Shown here piece after piece: positions 24,826-34,329 of a stretch of 64,000 nucleotides of DNA. A program made the position numbers and the translations under genes. This DNA is from Helicoverpa zea (Eukaryota > Arthropoda > Insecta > Lepidoptera > Noctuidae), in the NCBI RefSeq assembly GCF_022581195.2, contig NC_061467.1:6014001-6078000 (forward strand). The letters are read 5' to 3'. The first letter of the stretch is position 1. Every line of letters begins with the position of its first letter. Under the pieces are notes generated by a model that saw only the letters and a program-made list of their open reading frames with translations, ran no database searches and was not told where the DNA came from.

Positions 24826-27582
24826 GATAACCCGCAGTCAGTAAATAAAACATTTTTACATTCGACTTATTTAGGTACATGAAAAATGTTAAAAATATTT
24901 TGACAATATAATGGTCCCAATCTTAAACATGTTCGAGGAGCATACCTACCAAGTAAATAAAAACAAATACATATTGACTAGAATATAAAAATATAACCTA
25001 CGTAATAGTACCTACCTATAAATTATTCATACGTAAACGAAACATCAGATAAGTACTCGGAAATGAAAATCTTAAAAGTAAAGTACAAATTGTAGGTAGG
25101 TAATAAATACTACCTATGTATCTGACCCCTGCTTAATTATTTTATAACCATACTTCCTGAAAAACGTGAACCTATAATCTATTTGAGTAAGCACTTATCT
25201 AAAGGTAAACAATCTTGGTATGTCTACCTTTAAAAAAAAACTTTAAATTCGGCTTAAATCAACTTAAATTTAAATAATAAATAGCTAATCAATTGAAACA
25301 TTTAAATTGTGTGTGTAAAAAATCCTATCAAGATTTGTTTACCATCAGTGATGTGCCTACCTACTACCTACTCCAATGAAGCATAGATTAGTAAATACCT
25401 ATCTACTATTTCATCTACAAGAGACAGATCTATAGGGAAGATACTTCGTACGGACTTAAGCTTTGGTAAACTACCAATTTCTGATTTTGTTTTTCAAATA
25501 CAGCCTGCGACATTCCTACTTAACAGTAATGGCTTGAATTTTATTTAACCCATTACTCGTTTCACATCATTTATCATCATATTCTATTGCTGGACAGAAT
25601 AAATGGATAGATAGGAGATGGTGTCAGCCAACTCTGCTCTTGCTCTCCTCAACGGATAATTTTTAAATCTTCAACTCAACATAGTTAGGAGTAGTCATCC
25701 GTGACACAACAGTGAAATTGCAACCAATGTAAAAAAGGTCTAAAAATAAAATAATTTAACATTCAGGTATAAAAAAATATTTTATTCAGTTCGAATGCGT
25801 CATAAATACAGAAATTGTGAAAAGAACTGTATCAGTTTGTAAGTTAAATTCAAAACGGTTTAATTTTAAAGACGTACATATTTTACAGATTAGGTATTAC
25901 AATTTATAATTATGAATTATGATAAAGAAATGGCAGTATACTGTGTATTCACCTGTTTGTAAATAATATTAAAATAAATTATATTCATGAAATTGGCTCG
26001 GTTCATAGAAATGATCTGATAAGATCCGAAGATCTTAATTAGTAACATGGTCACCCATCTTACAATAACATTCATAGAAAAACGCAACTGGAATTCGTTC
26101 CAAGTTGAATATTAATTTTATAAATATATTTATTATTAAAATACAATTAATGTTAATTAATCTATTTCAACAAAATATGACACAAGTGTAGGTAATTAAT
26201 GTTGATGTGCAATGTGGGTACTAAGGAAAACACTGAAACGACTACACTTACGCATAACCTACCTAAGTTACACATAGTATTAACAAATGAATTTAAACCT
26301 TAGCAAATTGCCCTAACTAACAACTTTGTGGTAGGCATGTGTAGCTTTGTGCAGTATGTACGGACAGCATTTTGCTATACTCGCAAATATACCTATCTGT
26401 CAAACTACAATGGTTAGCTACAGGATTCAGGAATGCCTACTCAACACAGCTAAAATTGCAGAGTTACAATAATTGCCTTATTATTTTCACAGACGTAACA
26501 TAACACATTACTTTGAATCTATATATTTTCTATAATGTTCTTGACTACTCATATACATAATAATGATAAAACTATTTATCAGCTAATAGTAGAGAGCAAT
26601 TACTTACACAAAAAAATATTTTCATTTATACAGGTCACAGGTACTGAATACTAATTAACTAATTATCTAAAATAGGTACACGTATTAAATTAAATAAAAA
26701 TTAATTACGTTTCATATTATCTGCACCAAGCAATTAAATCATACCACTAATGCTTGTCGGTCAATAGCTTGCAAATGTTAGAAAGTGCCTACAAGAAGCT
26801 TTCATTTGTAAAAACAGAGTTAGGAAAAGCAGGTCAGAATGTAGGAAGATGGAACTTGAAGCTTGCCCCGCCTTCTCTCAGCTGGCAGCTGCCAAATATG
26901 GGTGGTCATGATATAGTTTGTTTCGTACTTTAGATGTAGATGTGATTCGATCCATGTCACTTTACGGTGCCCTAGGATGGGCGAAAATTTTTGAGTGTCC
27001 AAAACAGGATTTATTACGAAATCTCACAGCTTGGGGGGTCGCGAACGAAAGGCGGGTATTTCGTGTAGCCTCTCATGGCATGATATTGGGAGTCGGACAA
27101 AACAGCAGGACAAAAATCCGTACCCTAGTTATATTGCTTTCTGTTATTCAAGTGAATAAGATTTTACCAGTCAATATATAATTATAAAAGTTAATTTGAT
27201 CCTCGTGTTTGTTCAATTACAAAATTTATAAAATAGGACATATTAGAGTTAAGTTAAAATTGTGCAATGTTTATAATCACAAGTTAATAAATAGATTGTG
27301 CATAACTTAATAAGAAAGTAACTTGTTTCCTGCTCTGAAGAAAGTAATTTGACTTTCTGTTCCATAAAAGACAGGATTATGGAATTTGAAAAGACCTCGT
27401 GGACGGAGCGACAGTTTATTTAAATGACCAAGTACGTCAAAATGCTAACAACAGATACCCATCACATGTTAGCAAGTATTATAACTAAACTCTTAGCGCA
27501 AGCAAGGATCTTTAACATTTTATCAAAAAAAATACATATTACCTAAGTAGCTGCCTATTAAAGTATCTAACCATGTATAGAT

Positions 27583-28405
27583 AGTTCAACTCAGATTTGC
27601 GCGCGGCCCTATGTGTGCGTCGGCTTGTAAATATACAACTTTCATTCGTGTGACAGTGACGTCGTCCGAGCATGACGTGTTCTTATCGGTTTTTGTTATG
27701 GGTACAGTCGTTTACGAAAATGTCTAGTTCTTCAAGTAGAAAATGTTTAAGGAGTCAGGTAGCGTTTCAAAAAATGAAACATTCAAAGTTGTTTATTATT
27801 ACATTTTACAGTTTTTCATTATTTTCTCATACGTTTTTTCAAATTGACATTGACAGTATTTAAGAAATAAATGAGGTGAAATATCTAAGATGAATTAAAT
27901 ACTCCTTACATATTTTCTAGCTCGGGGTACGCGGACAATAAATAAAAGTGTGGACTAAGAATGTAAAAAGACGTAGGCATAATCTAGTATAATAATGTAA
28001 ACAAAATGTGTGGGGAATTTCAAAAAATTATATTGCTTCGCATAATGTCGACCAAAATAAGACGGAAATAATGAAACTCATAAATGAACGTTTAAGTCAA
28101 ACTGATGAAGGGGTGTGGGGTAATACTTGTCGACATGTACAAAAGAACAAAAAAGAATACTATAGACATTTTGACATGCGAATCTAAAAATTCATCATTT
28201 ATTTTTCAAGTAGCGTATTCAGAATCATTATAAATAAATAAACATTAAATTACGTAATAACTGTTTTTCTTTAAACAGCCGTATACAACACCTATATAAA
28301 TAACTTTATTTGTACCCGACTGTACCTCTTTTCACGCACACAAAGTCACTGTATATGTACAAGGGTTACCCATACATAAGGCCGCGCGCAAGACTGAGTT
28401 GAACT
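27583..28405. mobile_element. Non-autonomous element with terminal inverted repeats
   Basis: The left end AGTTCAACTCAGATTTGCGC pairs with the right end GCGCAAGACTGAGTTGAACT. Pairing continues through CGCGGCCCTATGTGTG against CATACATAAGGCCGCG. A second pair is GGTACAGTCG at about 27700 against CGACTGTACC at about 28318. The 823-bp unit contains an AT-rich core with no transposase frame. No clear target-site duplication is visible. Confidence 0.65.
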
Positions 28406-28442
28406 TACTATATCACTGAATGCGCGTGGTTGATGGGATACT

Positions 28443-28547
28443 TACGACAGATGCGCGCGACCATCCCATTGAGTCAATGGACACAGTCTAGAAATGTATA
28501 TCATCGATGCCAATCGTTGGCCGCACGCATCTGTCGCACGCCTCGGA
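28443..28547. repeat. Inverted repeat next to the 27583-28405 element
   Basis: ACGACAGATGCGCGCGACCA near 28443 pairs imperfectly with GGCCGCACGCATCTGTCGCA near 28525. The space between is about 60 bp. It may be another foldback element, possibly related to its neighbour. Confidence 0.5.
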
Positions 28548-29647
28548 AACGATGCTATTGATACGTAGCCATCGGCCGCGTACGACACGCATGGAGTTCC
28601 AGCTATAATTCCCATAATAATAACAAGAAAATGCTTAAGTGAGGAAAGTCTGAAGAAACTGCGAAAACTCTTGGATAATTATTGAAATCAAATCGATTGT
28701 AGGGTTACATGAATAGCTCCCCACATAAGTTGCCCCCGGTGTGGGCAGTGAAGCGCGATAGATCGGCACCTAGTTTGACTGCAGTCAACGATATTTTTAT
28801 ATCGAATTGTTATATTAAAAAAACTGCATAGCAAAGTGTATTAAAATAAGTCTTGGATACAATGGAGCGGGGTTGATACGTATTTCGTATATTCGACATA
28901 AATAAAAAAGTTATTTTAACTATAAATTCACAAGTATCACATGATTAATTACAAAAATATAATATAGGTATCATACATTTTTACAACACAATTTCTTCTC
29001 TTTATATAAAATAGATAAGAACAACGTTTTGTTGTATCCTACCTGGAAACTAGGCCCTTTAATAGTTTAGGGCACAGCACCGTAACAATTAAGAAAATGG
29101 TGGATGTAAAGTATTTCCACATTACGATTTACAGAAAAAATATAAGACTGGTACTTTTCATTCAGACTATAATTAAAAATTCGAGTTAGTTTTCATTAAC
29201 TTAAAAGATAGAATGCCATAAAAAATACTTAATCAATTACAATAGATTTTTGGAACAACACAGTTGTTACAAGTCGTACTTAATCAGTACCTACCACTTT
29301 CTAAATGCGTGCTACATTATTAAAACCATAACGAGTTAAAAGACAATTATATTTAATTTATAATTGAATAAATTCAACCTTTTTAAAAATAGTTATATTC
29401 ATTTGATAGATTTTCCAACAACAAATATGTTTCGTCCCTTAGCACCTTAAATTAGTATTAGTTTCTACTACAACATTATTTTACACAATTATATCACATT
29501 TAAATTGCACATGCAGATGCAGAAAACATAAAACCAATGTTAAAATACAGTAATTGAATCACCATATTTTTCCGATTACTAATGCTAATAACGTTCACAA
29601 GAGTGCATTTTCAGAAGACCTCGCGGTTTTCCGTGTTTAAGTGAACA

Positions 29648-32389
29648 CTATCCTCCCGTTCCATTGAAATACTGTGCGTGTTTTGTGTACGGAGCTGCAA
29701 TGTGATAAGGCGGAGGTTGACCTCGACCGTAAACTGGCTCTGAAATGCTAGGACTATGCCGGTGGTTAACCACACTCGGAGGATTAGATGAAGCTGGTAT
29801 GGCATCATATAAATCGTACATATTTTGGCTAGTTGGTGAATGCACATGGCTGTAACTTCCATCGTCGGATATGAGAGGCGTGGTGGCCATGCGATAAGGA
29901 TTGGTTGTGTTAGTATGCCCGGTAGGGGAATACAACTCAGGAGATTGTGACGATACGTAAGTTGGGCTTGCTGTCATCCCATAAATATTGGCGTTTGGTG
30001 GCTGTGCCTGGTGCAAGGCTGTTGTATAATCATGACTTTCTACAGGTCCACCTGGATAAACATTACTATAACCACTTAAATTTGGCATGGTTGTTGAGCT
30101 AACCACTTGACTAACAGTGTGTAACCTAGGACTTGGCAAATCACGATTCCCATGTGAATGATAATTATAGGCGTCATAATTTCGCTGCCCATAAATCTTA
30201 TCTTTGGCACGAGCACAATTGTCGCTTTCATATATACTTTCATGGTAGTTATTTTCTGATACTGAGTGGCATATGTGATCCTTTCTGGCATATATAGGAT
30301 CAAAAGGAGGAATATTTTCCATCATAGTTCTACTACTATATACAGGTTCATTGAAGTGTGATGTCAGAATAGCTTCATTAATTGGCTGCCTGTCCTGAGA
30401 GCTAAGACTTAATCTCTGCAATCTACTATGAGAGTCGTCTAAGCCGCTCCGGTAGTTCATATCATTTTGTAATTGATAATTTTTGTGTTCTTTATGGCCT
30501 CTGTACAAATTCTGTGGTACAGGTACATTTGCTCTATCCATATCTTGTCTAGAACTGTATTTGTCAGTCTGCTTTGAGCTATATTGTCTTTGTGGTAGAA
30601 GATAACTATCCCCACTTTCTCCTTTAAAGTCATTGGTGGTACCAGTTCCCTCTGGATACAAAGCATGGTCTACACTTTTGTAACTCTTATCCTGTTCATA
30701 TGAAAGATCCAAAGGTTTATCATATGCATTTTCTGCCGGAAGGTTATCATAAACAGATGTTTTCATGGGGTCCTTGTTTATACCTCCTACATTACTTTTA
30801 CCAGCAGCATCTATTTCCAGTTTGTTATCAGATGCAAATCTCTGCTGTAGGGTAGGTGTTATTTTAGCAGCTTTAATATGTACTGCATTTTGCATTGGAG
30901 GTGTTACATCTTGTGTCCCATCCTTGTGTATATTTCTGGCATGCTTTGCTAATGCCCTCAATTCTTTAGGGTAGGGGGTTGGTGCCCTCCTTAACTGTCC
31001 AGGTTTTTCTGTAACCTTAGGAGCTGCCTTCATATCAACAAAACTTATGTGGCGAGCAGAAGAGTTACCCTCTACATTTTCAGATTTTTCATTTTCCATT
31101 TTCATTTCAATAGGGGTTAAAGGCACTTGGGGGAAGAGGAAACAAGTAAGGACTTGTTCATAGGTCTGAGGATCTACTTCAGAATGCATAGGCACTAAAG
31201 GTTTGCTTTGGTTTTCTGATAGCCAGAGGGCTACTAAATTATCACAATTCAACAAGGATTGAGGAAGACAACTTAATGAATTCCTTACCAAGTTTAACAC
31301 TCGCAAGGAAGTCAAATGGCCAACCTCTGGAGGGACTCTAGTCAATTTGTTTGATCTTAGCGACAGCACAGATAGTTTTGTACAGCTCCCAATCTCAGGA
31401 GGTATTGATGTTAACATATTGTCGTCTATATTTAAGTATTTAAGTTTTCTCAAAAGTCCAACTGACGAGGGTATTTTGTCTAAATAATTGCACATGAGCA
31501 TCAATTCTTCCAGATTTGCCAGCTGTCCTATACTCTCTGGTATTGAATATAATCTATTGTTATCTAATTTTAATGTGGATAAGTTACACAACTGTCCAAT
31601 GCTGTCTGGGAGCTGTGTCAAGATATTTAATGATAATGTTATATCTACCAGTTGAGTGCAATATCCAATCTCAGGGGCAAGCTCTTCTATCATATTATTA
31701 CTTGCCTCTAAATGTATTAAATTTTCTAGTGGTTTAATAACAGAGGTTATGCATGTTAGGCTATTATTATCTATCCATAGTTCTCTTAGCTTAACAAATC
31801 TTCCAATAACTTCTGGAAATTGTTGAAAATCATTTTGTCCTATATCTAATCTCTGTAATTCAGTAGAACGAGACAATGATTTTGGTAAAATCATCAAATA
31901 ATTATCTCTTAGTTCAAGTATTCTTAAATTCGATAACCGTCCAAAGTTTCCTGGGAGATACTCCAGGTACGTGTCATTCAGATATAATTCCTGTAATGCA
32001 GTTAGATTTGTTATAGCATCTGGTAATTTTTCCAATGGATTCACACTGAGATCTAAGAATGCAAGATACTTCAGTGCTTTCATATTTTCTGGTATTGATG
32101 TCAAAGTATTTCTGCTAATATTCAAGTGATGAAGATTTACTAGGGAAGATATGGCTGCAGGTAAACTTGAAACTTCATTATCACTAAGATCCAAATATTT
32201 TAAGCCATGGCACATAAACAGTTGGCGCGGGAGTTCTGTAACTCGATTACTCTGACAAAAAAGAGTTTCAAGTGTTCTTTCGTACACAAAAACTTCAGTG
32301 GGAAAGTCAACCAGTGACTGGTGTGAGTAGTCCAACTCCACGACATCTTCGACACCAGGTCTCACACAACACAGAAAATCGAACGGCAT
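29648..32389 (-). CDS. Lap1: LAP-family leucine-rich-repeat protein (Lap1-like, no PDZ seen)
   Basis: One uninterrupted 913-codon frame. LAP proteins (Scribble, Erbin, Densin, fly Lap1) are scaffolds at cell junctions and basolateral membranes. After the N-terminus MPFDFLCCVRP, which could be palmitoylated, come about 16-17 leucine-rich repeats of exactly 23 residues (about residues 16-400), of the form LxxLxLxxNxLxxLPxxIxxLx. A conserved capping segment follows: LWLSENQSKPLVP and YEQVLTCFLFPQVP. A long polar, Tyr/Ser/Pro-rich tail follows, with RRAPTPYPKELRALAKHARN at about 465-485, and the protein ends QPPPYHIAAPYTK plus a dozen residues. The repeats and the PTPYPKEL and PPPYHIA motifs recall fly Lap1. 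The C-terminal PDZ domain usual in the family is absent from this frame, and I found none nearby. The start is the only early ATG in frame with the first repeat. Confidence 0.88.
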   Translation of the reverse strand: MPFDFLCCVRPGVEDVVELDYSHQSLVDFPTEVFVYERTLETLFCQSNRVTELPRQLFMCHGLKYLDLSDNEVSSLPAAISSLVNLHHLNISRNTLTSIPENMKALKYLAFLDLSVNPLEKLPDAITNLTALQELYLNDTYLEYLPGNFGRLSNLRILELRDNYLMILPKSLSRSTELQRLDIGQNDFQQFPEVIGRFVKLRELWIDNNSLTCITSVIKPLENLIHLEASNNMIEELAPEIGYCTQLVDITLSLNILTQLPDSIGQLCNLSTLKLDNNRLYSIPESIGQLANLEELMLMCNYLDKIPSSVGLLRKLKYLNIDDNMLTSIPPEIGSCTKLSVLSLRSNKLTRVPPEVGHLTSLRVLNLVRNSLSCLPQSLLNCDNLVALWLSENQSKPLVPMHSEVDPQTYEQVLTCFLFPQVPLTPIEMKMENEKSENVEGNSSARHISFVDMKAAPKVTEKPGQLRRAPTPYPKELRALAKHARNIHKDGTQDVTPPMQNAVHIKAAKITPTLQQRFASDNKLEIDAAGKSNVGGINKDPMKTSVYDNLPAENAYDKPLDLSYEQDKSYKSVDHALYPEGTGTTNDFKGESGDSYLLPQRQYSSKQTDKYSSRQDMDRANVPVPQNLYRGHKEHKNYQLQNDMNYRSGLDDSHSRLQRLSLSSQDRQPINEAILTSHFNEPVYSSRTMMENIPPFDPIYARKDHICHSVSENNYHESIYESDNCARAKDKIYGQRNYDAYNYHSHGNRDLPSPRLHTVSQVVSSTTMPNLSGYSNVYPGGPVESHDYTTALHQAQPPNANIYGMTASPTYVSSQSPELYSPTGHTNTTNPYRMATTPLISDDGSYSHVHSPTSQNMYDLYDAIPASSNPPSVVNHRHSPSISEPVYGRGQPPPYHIAAPYTKHAQYFNGTGG

Positions 32390-33138
32390 TATGTTTTAGT
32401 TATTTTAACCACACAACTTCACAATATTACACTATTTTTTGCACAAAACCACATAAAACATAGTCTGTCCCAATCACAAGCATCGTTTTAGAACTTCCAC
32501 AGTGCGATGCTTCTTTAAGTTAGTCACGTTGATGATAAACCATTAAATAGTATAAAATTACTTGATAATGAATCACTCAAACAAAATAATGATAACCTTC
32601 CCCGCCCGACCAATCCCAATAGTATTCTCATTTTCATCCAGTCTCCGTCACTTGCCGTCACTTCTGCTTGTCGTTCATTTCATTGATGAAATTTATCGCT
32701 CCACAGATATAGCAAAGGTATGCTACTATTGTCTACAGTCGCTTAGTCAGTCCAAAAACTGGGCTTTTATTATTTTGCCATGTTATATCAAAAAACTAAA
32801 GTTGAAAATTATGTTAATGTTAAATTAAAAGTACTATTAAGATTTTAAGTAGTATTACTTAAAATCATTACCCAATTCGTTATACATACCTATTGTTCGT
32901 CTAAGCGGTCCCTTATAATATCTAGGTCCAAATAGGAAAAGGTGTAACCGTAACAAAGAATATTAAAGCAACAGCCTACAGGTTGACCAAGTTCACCAAA
33001 ACAATAAAAAAATGTATGAACAACCATTCTTTTATTTTCAGTATCATCATCCTCCGAGCCTTTTTTTCAGTATCTGAGTCTTTTTCTTTTGGTGGAAAAT
33101 TTTGTACAGCTATTCTGTTCTTCATGGTAGTGTAAAGT

Positions 33139-33507
33139 CCCCAGTACACATTGGCCTGTGTTGGGCCAAGCTTTGCAATGCACAAATGTAGGCCACGATC
33201 AAATGGTGTTTACACATTGGCGCATGGCTCATTGCTGCCTGGCAAACCACTTGCGATGCACGTCGAAGTAATTAAGGCTGCGGCTATTTATTTGTTCACT
33301 ACTACATATATTTATATTATACTACACTACTATATATATTTATATTATTGGCCTGGGCCACGATTCCTTTGATGTGTGCCCAAAAAACCGACAACTCGCC
33401 GAATGCGCGCCAACCTTGACAAATGTCCGCCAACATGCACCAATACCCCGTGTACACATTGGTGATGGTGTGTATTGGCCACGCTTGGGCCAATGTGTAC
33501 TGGGGGG
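33139..33507. mobile_element. CCCCAGTACACATTGG inverted-repeat element
   Basis: The left end CCCCAGTACACATTGGCC and the right end GGCCAATGTGTACTGGGG are exact inverted copies over 18 bp, apart from extra G residues outside. The interior repeats similar words (TTGGGCCAAGC, TGGCCACG, CACATTGG) and an ATATATTTATATTAT tract. A partial copy lies at 4543-4603. It is about 369 bp and noncoding. Confidence 0.8.
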
Positions 33508-33510
33508 AAC

Positions 33511-34026
33511 GGACGTAGTTATGCAGAAACGTTCCAACCCACAAGTCACCCGAAATCGAGTTATTGTGATTGAACAGCCTAAAATTTAGCATATGGTTAT
33601 CTAAACTCAATATAATTCAACAATAAAACCTCTAGTACCTTTACTAGTTAGAATAAAAAAGAATACAACTGAAACGCGTAAATGCTTATATCTCAAATTC
33701 AAGTTTAATTTGAGATATCGACTGCAAGCAAGCAATACCTCCTATCTGACTCCGGGTGGATTTTAAAGGGGAACAATAAAACTTAATAATATCCTTATTC
33801 CAAGGTATAATGAGATACTGAAAATCTAAGTTTTCTTTTTTTACGGATAGTATCGATTAATAAAGTTTTTTTCTTTTTATTTTGAGTCTAAGGGTAGTTA
33901 ATAGTAAAAGAAAAAAGATACGAGTTTTTTGTAACAAAAATGTCAGATAGGAGGTATTGCTTGCTTGCAGTCGATATAAGCATTTACGCGTACAGTGGGT
34001 TGGAACGTTTCTGCATAACTACGTCC
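33511..34026. mobile_element. Long-armed foldback element
   Basis: The outer 31 bp on the left, beginning GGACGTAGTTATGCAGAAAC and ending GTTCCAACCCA, are matched exactly by the inverted right end at 33996-34026. The right arm then runs straight into GCGTAAATGCTTATA (as its complement) and GACTGCAAGCAAGCAATACC. In the left arm those blocks come only after an extra segment of about 130 bp, plus a small TCAAATTC...GAATTT-type palindrome. The left arm has thus gained, or the right arm lost, sequence. Total 516 bp, noncoding. It directly abuts the element at 33139-33507. Confidence 0.85.
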
Positions 34027-34149
34027 CATTGACGGTAGGACGGCGGGGAACAGCATTTTAGGCGCAGAACAAAGAATACAAAAGACAGACGGACGGAAAG
34101 TGTTTCTCCTCTTGACGGTTACTCCGTCAAAGCATCTCCGTCAGCAAAT

Positions 34150-34215
34150 CAGACTTTTTCGGTTCGATTTTCATGCGGTTTTACCCACAGATAGAATGAT
34201 TCAATACCTTCTCGA
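34150..34215 (-). repeat. Degenerate repeat tail
   Basis: TCGATTTTCATGCGGTTTTA followed by CCCACAGATAGAATGATTCA is the reverse complement of the tail seen at about 7545-7590 (TGAATCATTCTATCT... then ACCGCATGAAAATCG-like). It belongs to the same moth repeat family. Confidence 0.55.
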
Positions 34216-34329
34216 TAAAGAGGCTGGTAAATTAAAGAAAAGTGATCAGATAATGGAAACAACTTCATTTATTGCACATTTGACAAGGGAATAACTATAC
34301 ATTAGCTATGGAATGTAGAATAGTCAAAA

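Larger units (their letters stand above)
16546..29647. other. Gene-poor 13-kb region with transposon debris
   Basis: Between the CAT start codon and the end of the LRR gene I find no intact conserved gene. The listed content is a short possible HTH-like fragment (about 17091-17272), Mutator-like and YqaJ pseudogene pieces (19193-20568), foldback elements and short repeats. The rest is AT-rich, with many TACCTA/TAGGTA words, such as the near-palindromic run at about 16783-16820. Untranslated upstream exons of the CAT gene could lie here but are not recognisable. Confidence 0.55.
32390..34329. other. Intergenic region upstream of the LRR gene and downstream of SAS-6
   Basis: The first few hundred bases (from 32390) should hold the LRR gene's promoter; I see no clear core element. 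From 33044 on it is mostly repeat: a repeat tail with ATCATCATCCTCCGAGCC (33044-33061), two adjacent inverted-repeat elements (33139-34026) and a degenerate repeat tail near 34150-34215. The 200 bp before 34330 should include the SAS-6 3' end. Confidence 0.55.

Noticed and set aside
26918..27181. 87-codon plus-strand frame in the gene-poor region
   Set aside because: No motif, no splice partners and no homologous feel; kept only as noise.
29611..29862. Second minus-strand frame at the end of the LRR gene as a possible alternative C-terminus
   Set aside because: It is in a different frame, and I see no splice site that would join it to the LRR chain.
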